64,000 bases of DNA from Pseudomonas bubulae (GTDB taxonomy: Bacteria; Pseudomonadota; Gammaproteobacteria; Pseudomonadales; Pseudomonadaceae), in the NCBI RefSeq assembly GCF_037023725.1, contig NZ_CP146077.1, positions 3,137,001-3,201,000 on the forward strand, read 5' to 3'. Positions 34,610 to 43,885 of the stretch are shown here, in pieces (within the stretch, counting starts at the first letter, position 1; every line of letters begins with the position of its first letter). The notes below the pieces were generated by a model, which made no database searches, was not told the origin of the DNA, and worked only from the letters and a program-made list of their open reading frames with translations. The translations under genes were made by a program, and so were the position numbers.

Positions 34610-36858
34610 ATTATCGCGTTGCAGTGCGTGCCTTGTGTGAATTCACCGCCAAGACTGGCGATCTGGACTTGCGATTTACCCCTTCGCCCACGGCGCAACA
34701 GGGCATAGCCGGGCATCGCACGGTTGCCTCGCGGCGCAGCCCGGAGTATCAGGCGGAGCTGAGCCTGGAAGGACAGTTCGGCGCCTTGAGCGTTCGCGGT
34801 CGTGCAGACGGTTATGACCCCGCGGCCAATGTCCTGGAAGAAGTGAAAACCTTTCGCGGCGAATTCACTGCAATACCGGCCAACCACCGTCAACTGCATT
34901 GGGCTCAGGCCCGGGTCTATGGCTGGTTATTGTGCCAGAGCCTGCAGTTGCCACAGGTTGACCTGGCGCTGGTGTATTTTGACATTATCAGTGAAAAGGA
35001 AACCCGCCTGCAGGAAACCTGGTCAGCATCGGACCTGCAGCAATTTTTCGAGCTGCAATGCGGGCTGTTCCTGGCCTGGGCCGAGCAGGAAATGGCCCAT
35101 CGTGCGGCCAGGAATGCTGCCGCCCGTGCCCTGGCCTTTCCCCATAAGCAGTTTCGAACCGGGCAGCGGGCTTTGGCAGAAGCGGTATACAAGACCGTCA
35201 GCACCGGGCGCTGCCTGATGGCCCAGGCCCCCACCGGGATCGGCAAAACCATCGGTACCCTGTTTCCGTTGCTCAAGGCCATGCCCGGCCAGCAGCTCGA
35301 CAAGCTGCTGTTTCTGACGGCCAAGACGCCGGGGCGCAAACTCGCCCTCGATGCGATGCAGGTGCTTTTTCCCGAAGGGCAGGACGCTCCGTTGCGTGTG
35401 CTGGAGCTGGTGGCGCGAGACAAGGCCTGTGAATACCCGCAAAACGCCTGCAATGGTGACTCTTGCCCTTTGGCCAGAGGCTTCTACGATCGTTTACCCG
35501 CTGCGCGAAGGGCTGCGATTGGCCAAACCCCCCTCGATCAGAAGAGCCTGCGCAATGTCGCGTTGGAGCACGAGGTCTGTCCTTATTACCTGAGTCAGGA
35601 AATGGCGCGCTGGGCTGATCTGGTGATTGCCGATTACAACTATTACTTCGACTTCAGTGCCTTGCTTTATGGTCTGGCCCAGGCCAACCAATGGCGGGTC
35701 GGGACCCTGGTGGATGAAGCCCATAACCTGGTCGAGCGGGCGCGCGGGATGTACAGCGCAAGCCTCGATCAGCAGACCCTCAACAGCGTACGGCACACGG
35801 CTCCGGCACCGCTGGACAAACCCTTCAAACGCCTTGACCGCGAATGGAGTGCCCTGCACAAGACGCAGGCGGGCCCCTATCAGGCATACCCGCAACTGCC
35901 AGCCAAATGGCTGAATGCCTTGTCTTCCTGCATCACCGCCATAGGCGATTACCTCAACGATCACCCCCATGGGCTGGCGGGAAACCTGCAGGCGTTCTAC
36001 TTCGAAGCCTTGCAGTTCAATCGGGTGGCGGAGTTGTTCGATGACAATTTCCTGTTCGACGTCAGCCTGGTTGAAGGCGGCAAGCGGCGCCTCTCGCAAC
36101 TCAATCTGCGCAACATTGTGCCTGCCGGTTTTATCGGCCCGCGTCTGGCGAGTGCTCACAGCAATGTGCTGTTTTCCGCCACCCTCAGCCCGCAAACCTA
36201 TTACGCCAATCTGTTGGGCTTGCCGGAGGATGCGCTGTGGATGGATGTCGAATCGCCATTTGGCGCCGAGCAACTGGACGTGCAGGTGGTGAGCCGCATA
36301 TCCACCCGTTTTGTCCATCGTCAGGCTTCGCTGGAGCCGATTGTGGAGCTGATTGCCAGGCAGTTCGGGCAGCGTCCGGGCAACTATCTGGCGTTTTTCA
36401 GCAGTTTTGATTATATGCAACAGGTTGCCGAACTACTGGCCGAGCGCCATCCGTCGATATCACGGTGGCTGCAGGCACGACGAATGGACGAAGCAGCACG
36501 TCAGGACTTTCTCGACCAGTTCACCCTGACCAGTCAGGGCGTCGGTTTTGCCGTGCTGGGCGGAGCATTCGGTGAAGGCATTGATTTGCCTGGCGCGCGG
36601 CTGATTGGTGCTTTTGTCGCCACCCTCGGTCTGGCCCAGTTGAATCCGGTCAATGAACAGATCAAACAGCGCATGGCGGCACGGTTTGGCGCCGGTTATG
36701 ACTACACCTACCTTTATCCGGGTGTGCAGAAAGTGGTGCAGGCCGCCGGCCGGGTAATTCGCACCCAGAGCGATCAGGGCACGCTGTTTCTGATTGATGA
36801 CCGTTTTGCCGAGCCGAAGGTGCAGCAACTGCTGCCGCGCTGGTGGCGACTGCAGTGA
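34606..36858 (+). CDS. XPD/DinG-like superfamily 2 DNA helicase with N-terminal nuclease-like motif
   Basis: This 750-residue protein begins at GTG 34606 inside the fan1 stop codon. Walker A is APTGIGKT (K214), the DEAH box is at 370-373, and cysteines of a probable Fe-S cluster lie in CEYPQNACNGDSCPLA and EVCPYYL. C-terminal motifs include GFAVLGGAFGEGIDLPG and QAAGRVIRTQSDQG. Residues 66-81 read RADGYD...EEVK, with D68, E79 and K81 arranged as a PD-(D/E)XK nuclease core, seen also in Cas4-like or RecB-like folds. The predicted job is unwinding DNA at lesions together with Fan1. Known DinG of E. coli has no such nuclease part. Confidence 0.83.
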   Translation: MNYRVAVRALCEFTAKTGDLDLRFTPSPTAQQGIAGHRTVASRRSPEYQAELSLEGQFGALSVRGRADGYDPAANVLEEVKTFRGEFTAIPANHRQLHWAQARVYGWLLCQSLQLPQVDLALVYFDIISEKETRLQETWSASDLQQFFELQCGLFLAWAEQEMAHRAARNAAARALAFPHKQFRTGQRALAEAVYKTVSTGRCLMAQAPTGIGKTIGTLFPLLKAMPGQQLDKLLFLTAKTPGRKLALDAMQVLFPEGQDAPLRVLELVARDKACEYPQNACNGDSCPLARGFYDRLPAARRAAIGQTPLDQKSLRNVALEHEVCPYYLSQEMARWADLVIADYNYYFDFSALLYGLAQANQWRVGTLVDEAHNLVERARGMYSASLDQQTLNSVRHTAPAPLDKPFKRLDREWSALHKTQAGPYQAYPQLPAKWLNALSSCITAIGDYLNDHPHGLAGNLQAFYFEALQFNRVAELFDDNFLFDVSLVEGGKRRLSQLNLRNIVPAGFIGPRLASAHSNVLFSATLSPQTYYANLLGLPEDALWMDVESPFGAEQLDVQVVSRISTRFVHRQASLEPIVELIARQFGQRPGNYLAFFSSFDYMQQVAELLAERHPSISRWLQARRMDEAARQDFLDQFTLTSQGVGFAVLGGAFGEGIDLPGARLIGAFVATLGLAQLNPVNEQIKQRMAARFGAGYDYTYLYPGVQKVVQAAGRVIRTQSDQGTLFLIDDRFAEPKVQQLLPRWWRLQ

Positions 36859-36919
36859 CCGAAATCTCGAGTACCCCAAACCCTGTCTTCGAGGGTGCCG
36901 TCAGAGGGCAGGGGGCTGT

Positions 36920-37195
36920 TCAGTCGCGGTAAAAGACTTGCACCAAGTGATAGCCGAACTTGCTCTTGACCGGGCCATGCACCACCCGCAGCGGTTTTTT
37001 GAAGATGATCTGGTCAATGATACCAACCATCTGCCCGGGCCTCACTTCGCCCAGATCGCCGCCGCGTTTGCCTGACGGGCAGGTGGAGAATTTTTTCGCC
37101 AGCACATCGAAGGCTTCGCCTTTGGCGATGCGTTGTTTGAGCGATTCGGCCTCTTCGGCTGTTTTCACCAAAATATGGCGGGCTTGAGCTTTCAT
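36920..37195 (-). CDS. ppiC: Parvulin-type peptidyl-prolyl cis-trans isomerase
   Basis: This 91-residue single-domain parvulin matches the size of cytoplasmic PpiC. It has the family blocks ARHILVKTAEEAESLKQRI, CPSGKRGGDLGEVRPGQMV and FGYHLVQV. It catalyses isomerisation of Xaa-Pro bonds. It is in the same direction as the histidine kinase gene upstream (45 bases away) and convergent with the helicase. Confidence 0.9.
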   Translation of the reverse strand: MKAQARHILVKTAEEAESLKQRIAKGEAFDVLAKKFSTCPSGKRGGDLGEVRPGQMVGIIDQIIFKKPLRVVHGPVKSKFGYHLVQVFYRD

Positions 37196-37240
37196 GTGAT
37201 CTGTACCTTGGAACAGTGGGGCATAGTGCGCGGTCGCGGA

Positions 37241-38167
37241 TTATGCCTGAGTTTTCGCCTCCGGGTGATGATGGCGCGGCAGGTACAAGCACACACGGGT
37301 GCCGCATCCGCTCAGGCTGTTGATGCTGACATGCCCGCCGGACTGCTGGGCAAAGCCGTAAATCATCGATAGCCCAAGCCCGGTTCCCTGGCCCACGGGC
37401 TTGGTGGTGAAAAACGGGTCAAAGGCCCTGGCGAGGACCCGCGGGCTCATACCGGTGCCGTTGTCACTGACCTCGAGCATGACGTAATCCCCGGAGCTGA
37501 CTGATTCCAGAGTGCCGAGATCGCTGGCATTGAGGTAATGATTGGCGGTTTTGACTACCAGGGTGCCACCGTCGGGCATCGCATCCCGGGCATTGATCAT
37601 CAGATTGAGCAGGGCACTTTCGAGCTGGCCGCTGTCAGTATTGACCGGCCAGATGTTTTGCCCCAGTTCCAGGATCAGGTCGATATTCGCGCCTTTGCTG
37701 CTGCTGAACAATTCCTGCAGTGATTTCACCAGCTGATTGGGGTCCAGCGGCTTGCGATCCAGCGACTGGCGACGGGAGAACGTCAGCAAGCGGTTGGTCA
37801 GCGCGGCGGCGCGCTGCGCAGAGTTGACGGCGGCATCGGCAAAACGCTCGACCTCGTCAATACGGCCTGCCGCGATGTAGCGTTTCATCAGATCCAGGCT
37901 GGCGATAATGCCAGTGAGCATATTGTTGAAATCATGGGCGATGCCGCCCGTCAATTGCCCTACCGCCTCCATTTTTTGCCCGTGGCGCAGGGCTTCCTCG
38001 GCACGGGCCCGCTCCTGTATCTCGAGCTGCAATTGCATATTGGCCTCGGCCAATGCCCGGGTGCGCTCGGCCACACGCTCCTCAAGGGTTTCGTTAAGCT
38101 CAAGCAAAGCTTGTTCGGTGGCGCTGGCCTGCAAGCGTTGGTGGCGCCTTGAACTCTTGATTGGCAT
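37241..38167 (-). CDS. Sensor histidine kinase without a sensor domain
   Basis: This 308-residue protein has an N-terminal coiled coil (about 20-65; [20 protein letters not shown]), the H box [11 protein letters not shown] with the phospho-accepting His, the N box LMINARDAM, and the G boxes DNGTGMS and GTGLGLS. There is no membrane segment, PAS or other input domain, so it is presumably cytoplasmic and receives its signal from a partner protein. HDFNN-type kinases often act in hybrid or NtrB-like phosphorelays. No response regulator gene lies beside it. Confidence 0.82.
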   Translation of the reverse strand: MPIKSSRRHQRLQASATEQALLELNETLEERVAERTRALAEANMQLQLEIQERARAEEALRHGQKMEAVGQLTGGIAHDFNNMLTGIIASLDLMKRYIAAGRIDEVERFADAAVNSAQRAAALTNRLLTFSRRQSLDRKPLDPNQLVKSLQELFSSSKGANIDLILELGQNIWPVNTDSGQLESALLNLMINARDAMPDGGTLVVKTANHYLNASDLGTLESVSSGDYVMLEVSDNGTGMSPRVLARAFDPFFTTKPVGQGTGLGLSMIYGFAQQSGGHVSINSLSGCGTRVCLYLPRHHHPEAKTQA

Positions 38168-38401
38168 GGTAGGTCCTGAATTTGAATCTGTAAGTCGGTC
38201 TGTTTAAGGCCGCATACCGGTACAAGGCTGTCAGCCTTGCTGCAAAGCCCGGTCTTGACCGTGCGACTAAGGTCGAATGAGGCTCCAGCTTAGCCTTTCG
38301 TACAATTGCGCCCCTTTTTTTGATTGAGGACGCTCACTTTGTATCCGAGCGTGTCTTCGGTCGTTTTCACCCTGCCAATGATTGGCTGCTGGAGCTTGTA
38401 C

Positions 38402-39703
38402 ATGGTTCATCCTTTTTCATTGTTGGCGCATCGCCGGGTAGCACACTTGGGCGCGCTGGCAGTGTGTGCCGGCTTTGCCGCACCGTCACAGGCCGGCGGC
38501 TTTTTTGAAGACAGCAGCGCCAGACTGGAAGCACGTACGGTGTACTTCAATCGCGATTTTCGCGATGGTAGCAGCTCAAACCCCCAGGGCGCCTCCAAGC
38601 GCGATGAAACGGCGCAAGGGTTTATCCTCAATCTGCAATCGGGCTATACCGAGGGCACCGTCGGTTTTGGCCTGGATGCACTGGGCATGCTGGGCCTGAA
38701 GCTGGATTCCAGCCCGGCCGACAGCAATAGTGGCCTGCTGCCTTCGACCGGCAGCGACCCGCGTCGTTCCAAGGATCAGTACGCCAAATTTGGCCTCACG
38801 GCGAAAATGCGCGTATCCGACACCGTGCTCAAATACGGCGCGCTGCTGCCTGATCTGCCGTTGCTCAAATACAATGATGGCCGTTTACTGCCAAACATGT
38901 TCAATGGCGCCATGCTGGTATCCCAGGAAATCAGGGATCTCAAGTTCATGGCCTCGCGCCTTGACCGTTATACCGCCCGGGACTCCACCGACTCCCAGGA
39001 CCTGCGCCTGAACTGCAAAAACAAGCGTTATGGCTGCAATATCACCGCTGATCACTTCAGCATGTACGGTCTGGATTACAAGGTTAACGAGCATCTGACT
39101 GCGCAATACCACTACGGTGAATTGCAGGATATCTATCGCCAGCAGTTTGTCGGTTTGCAGGCCAATCAACCGGTCGGTCCTGGTGTGTTGTCCGCCGATG
39201 TGCGCTTGCTGAAAAGTGATGACTCGGGTTCGGCCAAAGCTGGCACTATCGACAACCGCGCATTGGGCGCCATGCTCGGCTATGCACTGGGCGGGCACAA
39301 GATCAGTGCTGGCTGGCAGCGCATGAACGGCGATACTTCAATGCCGTACCTGGATGGCAGCAACCCGTATCTGGTCAACTACCTGCAGGTCAACGACTTT
39401 GCCAACGCTCAGGAGCGTTCCTGGCAACTGCGTTACGACTACGACTTCAAAGCCATCGGCATCGACGGTCTGTCGTTCCTGACCCGCTATGTCAATGGCG
39501 ACCATATCAAGGTGGTGGGCAGCAGCGAAGAGGGCAAGGAGTGGGAGCGTGACAGCGAGCTGAAATACATCGTGCAAAGCGGTACGTTCAAGGACGTCAG
39601 CCTGCGCTTGCGTAATGCCACCTACCGCACCAACTACTCCCAGTTTGCCCGTGACGTGGATGAGACCCGTTTGATCGTCAGCTATAACCTGTCGATCTGG
39701 TAA
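38402..39703 (+). CDS. OprD-family outer-membrane porin
   Basis: This 433-residue protein has a signal peptide ending at APSQA and a mature part starting GGFFEDSSARLEARTVYFNR, the recognised OprD-family opening. The barrel ends ...RLIVSYNLSIW with a terminal aromatic residue. OprD porins admit small carboxylates, amino acids or aromatic acids; the substrate here is not clear. I chose the ATG at 38402 because GGAGC lies about 7 bases ahead and the signal peptide starts there. A REP pair follows the gene. Confidence 0.85.
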   Translation: MVHPFSLLAHRRVAHLGALAVCAGFAAPSQAGGFFEDSSARLEARTVYFNRDFRDGSSSNPQGASKRDETAQGFILNLQSGYTEGTVGFGLDALGMLGLKLDSSPADSNSGLLPSTGSDPRRSKDQYAKFGLTAKMRVSDTVLKYGALLPDLPLLKYNDGRLLPNMFNGAMLVSQEIRDLKFMASRLDRYTARDSTDSQDLRLNCKNKRYGCNITADHFSMYGLDYKVNEHLTAQYHYGELQDIYRQQFVGLQANQPVGPGVLSADVRLLKSDDSGSAKAGTIDNRALGAMLGYALGGHKISAGWQRMNGDTSMPYLDGSNPYLVNYLQVNDFANAQERSWQLRYDYDFKAIGIDGLSFLTRYVNGDHIKVVGSSEEGKEWERDSELKYIVQSGTFKDVSLRLRNATYRTNYSQFARDVDETRLIVSYNLSIW

Positions 39704-39706
39704 GTG

Positions 39707-39819
39707 CTGTAGCCGCTGAGGAGCGCAGCGAGGCGGCGATGGGTTGCGCAGCGACCCTGAAATATTGAAGGTCCTGCGGCCCTTATCGCAGCCTCGTTGT
39801 GCTCCTCAGCGGCTACAAC
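39707..39819. repeat. Paired inverted REP element, second copy
   Basis: The arm 39707-39739 (CTGTAGCCGCTGAGGAGCGC start) recurs inverted at 39786-39819. Both arms match the element at 15383-15550 in the GCTGAGGAGCGCAGCGAGGC core. It lies between the convergent oprD-like and mtlZ genes, where it may stop transcripts from both sides. Confidence 0.85.
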
Positions 39820-39821
39820 GG

Positions 39822-40760
39822 TTATAGCAGCTGTTCGCGGTAGGGCAGGTCCGGGCCGGTTTTACTGCAGGTCAGGGCTGCGGCACGGCTGGCGAAGTCG
39901 AGCAGGGCGTCCAGTTGCACCGCACTCAGGCCCTGTATGCCTTCGATCGAGTCCAGCCCATGCCCGGTCAACCATGCAATCACTGCGGCCTGGAAGGTAT
40001 CCCCCGCGCCCACGGTATCGGCTACCTCCACCAGGCTGGCGGGCACCGAACGCTGGCCATGTTCGCGACTGAACACACTGGCGCCCTGGCTGCCCCGGGT
40101 CAAAAACACCAGTTGGCAACGATGGTTGAGCCATGACCGGGCAATTTCCTGCGCGTCCTGTCCGGGGTACAGCAACTCCAGGTCTTCATCACTGACCTTG
40201 ATCACATCGGCATAGGGGATCAGTTCCTTGATCCGCTGACGCCAGCGTTCGATGTCCGGCTCTGGATTAAGGCGCACATTGGGGTCAAGGCTGATCAGCC
40301 GTTGCCCGCTCTCGCGCTTGACCAGTGCCAGCAACGTATCGCCCACCGGCTGCACCACCAACGAAAAAGACCCCACATGCACACCCCGCACCTCGGGCCC
40401 CAGCAGCGGCAGGTGATGGGCGTGCAATTGCCGGTCGGCGCAGCCCTCACCGCGAAAGCTGTAGGCGGGCGAGCCGTTGGCATCCAGCGCGACCATGGCC
40501 AGCGTGGTGGGCGCGTCCAGATCATGCAGGTATCGCGTGCTCACGCCTTCATTCACCAGCACCTGTTTCAGCCGCTGGCCCAGGTAGTCGGTCGACAGCC
40601 CGGCAAACAGTGCGGTGTCGACGCCCAGGCGACGCAGGCCCACCGCCACGTTGAAGGGTGAGCCGCCAGCAATGGCCTTGAAGTCCACCTGGCCCGTCGG
40701 CGTACTCTCAGGCGACCGGGCAAAAAAATCGAATAAGGCTTCTCCGCATACCAGATACAT
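39822..40760 (-). CDS. mtlZ: Fructokinase MtlZ (PfkB family)
   Basis: This 312-residue ribokinase-fold enzyme has the N-terminal GGSPFNVAVGLRRLG signature and the C-terminal active-site block DTVGAGDTFQAAV with the catalytic Asp. It phosphorylates fructose made by mannitol oxidation, giving fructose-6-phosphate. It is the last gene of the mtl operon, 5 bases after mtlY, in the order known from P. fluorescens (mtlEFGKDYZ). It may also serve fructose released from sucrose by the GH32 enzyme at 18 kb. Confidence 0.9.
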   Translation of the reverse strand: MYLVCGEALFDFFARSPESTPTGQVDFKAIAGGSPFNVAVGLRRLGVDTALFAGLSTDYLGQRLKQVLVNEGVSTRYLHDLDAPTTLAMVALDANGSPAYSFRGEGCADRQLHAHHLPLLGPEVRGVHVGSFSLVVQPVGDTLLALVKRESGQRLISLDPNVRLNPEPDIERWRQRIKELIPYADVIKVSDEDLELLYPGQDAQEIARSWLNHRCQLVFLTRGSQGASVFSREHGQRSVPASLVEVADTVGAGDTFQAAVIAWLTGHGLDSIEGIQGLSAVQLDALLDFASRAAALTCSKTGPDLPYREQLL

Positions 40761-40765
40761 AACAT

Positions 40766-42259
40766 TTACTCGGTTAAGGCTGCGACCTGTAGTCGGTAGC
40801 GTTGATAGAAGTGTTCGTAGGCCCGGACGTTATCGGCCTCGGGCCGGGTTTCACCCGCAGGATCCAGGCGCACGCAACGCCGGCACAGATCAGCCAGTGT
40901 CGGTGAGTCAGCAGCCACACACCAGGCAGCCTGAATTGCAGCCCCCAGTGCGGCTGCTTCGCTCTGCTCAGGGCAGACTACCGGGGTGGCCATGATATCG
41001 GCCACTAACTGGCGCCACAGGGGGCTTTTTGAACCGCCGCCTACCAGGCGGATGACGTGGCTTTGCAGGCCGTTGCGGCGCAGCAGATCGAGGCCATAGC
41101 GCAAGCCATAGGTGGTGCCTTCAATGGCTGCGCGGCACAGATTGGCCTGGGTCATGTTGGTCAGTGTAAGGCCCTGAAAATTGCCGGTGGCATCGGGCAG
41201 GGCAGGCACCCGCTCGCCGTTGAGGAAGGGCAGCAGACTGACGCCCTCTGCGCCTGCGGGTGCCTGCCTGGCCATCTGGTTGAAACCCTCCAGAGACAAG
41301 CCGAACAGCTCGCGCACGGCACCGGTGACATTGGTCAGGTTCAGGGTACAGATCAGCGGCAGCCAGCCGCCGGTGCTCGAGCAGAAGCTGGCCACTGAGG
41401 CCTCAGGGCGGGCCTGTGGCTGCGGGTCAAAGGCATACACCGTACCCGACGAGCCCAGGCTCATGGTGATGATTCCGGGTTCGATATTGCCGGTGCCGAT
41501 GGCTGCCATCATATTGTCGCCGCCCCCGCTGGATACCACGGCATCGGGGTTCAGTCCCAGCAGCTGCGCGATAAGCGGGCGGATACGCCCGATCGGTTGG
41601 CGGGGCTCGATCAGCTCGGGCAGCGCCTGCTCCAGATGGCCGTCGGGATCGATATGATGCAACAGTTCGCGATCCCACTGGCGAGTGCGCACGTTGAAAT
41701 AACCGGTGCCGGACGCATCACCGTATTCGCTGCAGCAGCGTCCGGTCAGCCAGAAATTCAGGTAGTCATGGGGTAACAGGATATGGGCAGTGCGTGCCAA
41801 AATCTGAGGATGATGGTGTTTTGTCCAGAGCAGCTTGGAGACCGTGTAGCCTGGCGCGATCACCAGGCCCAGCCGCTCCAGGGAGCCGGTTTCGCCGCCC
41901 AGCCATTCTAACAGTTGGTTGTTTTCGCCAGTTGACTCGGTGTCACACCACAGTTTGGCCGGGCGCAATACATCGCCTTGGCTATCGAGCAGCACCAGCC
42001 CGTGTTGTTGTGCGGACACGCCTATGCCCTGAATCTGCTGGCCGCTGATGCCGGCTTGGGTCAGGGCCTGGCGGGTGGCGTGTTGCAATGCATCCAGCCA
42101 TTGCCCGGGATCCTGCTCGCGCCGCCCCTGTGCGCCCTGGATTAACGTGTGTGGGGCGCTGCCCAGCCCGAGCACCTGGCCGGACTCGCTGTCGAGGATC
42201 AGGGCCTTGGTGCCCTGGGTGCCGCAATCGATGCCCAGGTATAAGTGGGTTGTGCTCAT
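40766..42259 (-). CDS. mtlY: Xylulokinase MtlY
   Basis: This 497-residue FGGY-family sugar kinase has the N-terminal YLGIDCGTQGTKALILDSES phosphate-binding loop and the C-terminal VGGGSKSPLWRQLVADIM signature. It phosphorylates D-xylulose, the product of D-arabitol oxidation by the dehydrogenase encoded just upstream. It is separated from mtlD by 133 bases and from mtlZ by 5. Confidence 0.9.
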   Translation of the reverse strand: MSTTHLYLGIDCGTQGTKALILDSESGQVLGLGSAPHTLIQGAQGRREQDPGQWLDALQHATRQALTQAGISGQQIQGIGVSAQQHGLVLLDSQGDVLRPAKLWCDTESTGENNQLLEWLGGETGSLERLGLVIAPGYTVSKLLWTKHHHPQILARTAHILLPHDYLNFWLTGRCCSEYGDASGTGYFNVRTRQWDRELLHHIDPDGHLEQALPELIEPRQPIGRIRPLIAQLLGLNPDAVVSSGGGDNMMAAIGTGNIEPGIITMSLGSSGTVYAFDPQPQARPEASVASFCSSTGGWLPLICTLNLTNVTGAVRELFGLSLEGFNQMARQAPAGAEGVSLLPFLNGERVPALPDATGNFQGLTLTNMTQANLCRAAIEGTTYGLRYGLDLLRRNGLQSHVIRLVGGGSKSPLWRQLVADIMATPVVCPEQSEAAALGAAIQAAWCVAADSPTLADLCRRCVRLDPAGETRPEADNVRAYEHFYQRYRLQVAALTE

Positions 42260-42392
42260 GGGAACCTGCTCTTAGCCAGATCAAAAGCCTCAAACAGACC
42301 CTTTCCGCAGGGATAAGGGACTGATCGGGGATAACGGCGCACTTGCGACTGCTCAATTCAGCACCCTCTGCCAGAGAGGGCTGGGCTGGGCA

Positions 42393-43868
42393 TCAAAGAT
42401 GAAGCAGATTTTCCAGGGTTTTGCTCACCCCGACATCACGCAAGCTGTTCAGGCACCACTCGAACGCAGCAACAAACTCGGCAGACCGGGGAATGGCGCC
42501 GCCAAAGATCTCTTCAACGCTCAATAATCGCTGCACGATCAACTCATCATCCGCCACCAGGGCCTGGCAAAACTCCGCTCGCGGGTCGGGAATCGCATAG
42601 TGCAGCCCATTTTCATCAACTCCCTTGAGATACATCGCCCAGGCTGCAACCACCAGTGCCGCACGTTTCAACTCGCCACCATCGCTGATCAGCCGGTTGA
42701 TGGCAGGCACGGTGAACTTGGGAAGCTTCGACGAGCCATCCGAGCACACGCGCTCCAACTGGTCGGCAATGGCCTGATTGGAAAAGCGTTCCACCAGGGT
42801 GTTCTTGTAGGCCGTCAGGTCAATGCCGGGCACCGGCGCCAGTTGCGGCGTTACGTCCTGATCCATGTAGGCACGCATATACGTCACGAACAGGGGATCG
42901 CCCATGGTTTCGTGAACAAACCGATAGCCCTTGAGGAACCCCAGGTACGTCAATGCCAGATGACTGCCATTGAGCAGTTTGATTTTCATCTCTTCATAAG
43001 GCGTGACGTCGTCGGTGAGCTGTACGCCCACGGTTTCCCATGCCGGGCGGCCGCAGGCAAATTTGTCTTCGAGTACCCACTGGATAAACGGCTCGCAGAC
43101 CACCGGCCAGGCGTCGTCTATACCCAGTTGGTCATGCAGTTGCAAACGATGGGCGTTACTGGTCATGGGCGTGATGCGATCCACCATGGCATTTGGAAAG
43201 CTGACATTGGCAGCGATCCAATCATGTAGTTCAGCACCGCGCAGCGCGGCAAAAGCCAGCAGGGCCTTGCGCGCGACAGCGCCGTTGTGGGGCAGGTTAT
43301 CGCAGGACATCAGGGTAAAGCCCCGGATACCGCTGGCCTGGCGTCGGGCCAGGGCGGCGCATAGCACACCAAACACGGTTGTCGGTGCTTCGGGGTGGGT
43401 GAGGTCGTGCTGGATCTGTGGCAGTGCAGACATAAATTCGCCGCTGCTGTCATCGATGCAATAGCCGCCCTCGGTGATGGTCAGCGAAACGATGCGAATA
43501 GCCGGGCTGGCCAGCTTGTCGATCAGCGCATTGATGCCGTCTTCGGCCAGCAGCATGCCGCTGATAGAGCCGATGATGCGGCTTTGGGTGTCGTCGCTGT
43601 CGCCCAGTTCGAACAGGGTATAGAGGTAGTCCTGATCGGCCAGAGCGTCGCGCACCTTGCGGTCTTCGCCCCGCAGACCGATGCCGCAGATGCTCCAGTC
43701 CAGATCCTGGCCCCGGTTCATCAGGGCATCGGTGTAATACGCCTGGTGGGCGCGATGAAATCCGCCCACGCCGATGTGGGCAATGCCCTGCCGGGTATCG
43801 CTGCCAAGGTAGGTGGGTTTGGCCACCAGGTTGGTAAGGGTGTCGAGGTTTCGGCGATTGAGTTTCAT
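42393..43868 (-). CDS. mtlD: Mannitol/arabitol 2-dehydrogenase
   Basis: This 491-residue polyol-specific long-chain dehydrogenase has the N-terminal Rossmann region HIGVGGFHRAHQAYYTD and the family signature K-x4-N-x2-H as KIKLLNGSH. It oxidises D-mannitol to fructose, and in P. fluorescens also D-arabitol and D-sorbitol, with NAD. I chose the ATG at 43868 (protein start MKLNRRNLDTL); the earlier in-frame start would lie in mtlK. It is a single-domain cousin of the C-terminal half of the 708-residue fusion at 4.5-6.7 kb but works on the free polyol. Confidence 0.92.
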   Translation of the reverse strand: MKLNRRNLDTLTNLVAKPTYLGSDTRQGIAHIGVGGFHRAHQAYYTDALMNRGQDLDWSICGIGLRGEDRKVRDALADQDYLYTLFELGDSDDTQSRIIGSISGMLLAEDGINALIDKLASPAIRIVSLTITEGGYCIDDSSGEFMSALPQIQHDLTHPEAPTTVFGVLCAALARRQASGIRGFTLMSCDNLPHNGAVARKALLAFAALRGAELHDWIAANVSFPNAMVDRITPMTSNAHRLQLHDQLGIDDAWPVVCEPFIQWVLEDKFACGRPAWETVGVQLTDDVTPYEEMKIKLLNGSHLALTYLGFLKGYRFVHETMGDPLFVTYMRAYMDQDVTPQLAPVPGIDLTAYKNTLVERFSNQAIADQLERVCSDGSSKLPKFTVPAINRLISDGGELKRAALVVAAWAMYLKGVDENGLHYAIPDPRAEFCQALVADDELIVQRLLSVEEIFGGAIPRSAEFVAAFEWCLNSLRDVGVSKTLENLLHL

Positions 43869-43885
43869 GGGGCAATCTCGTGGGT

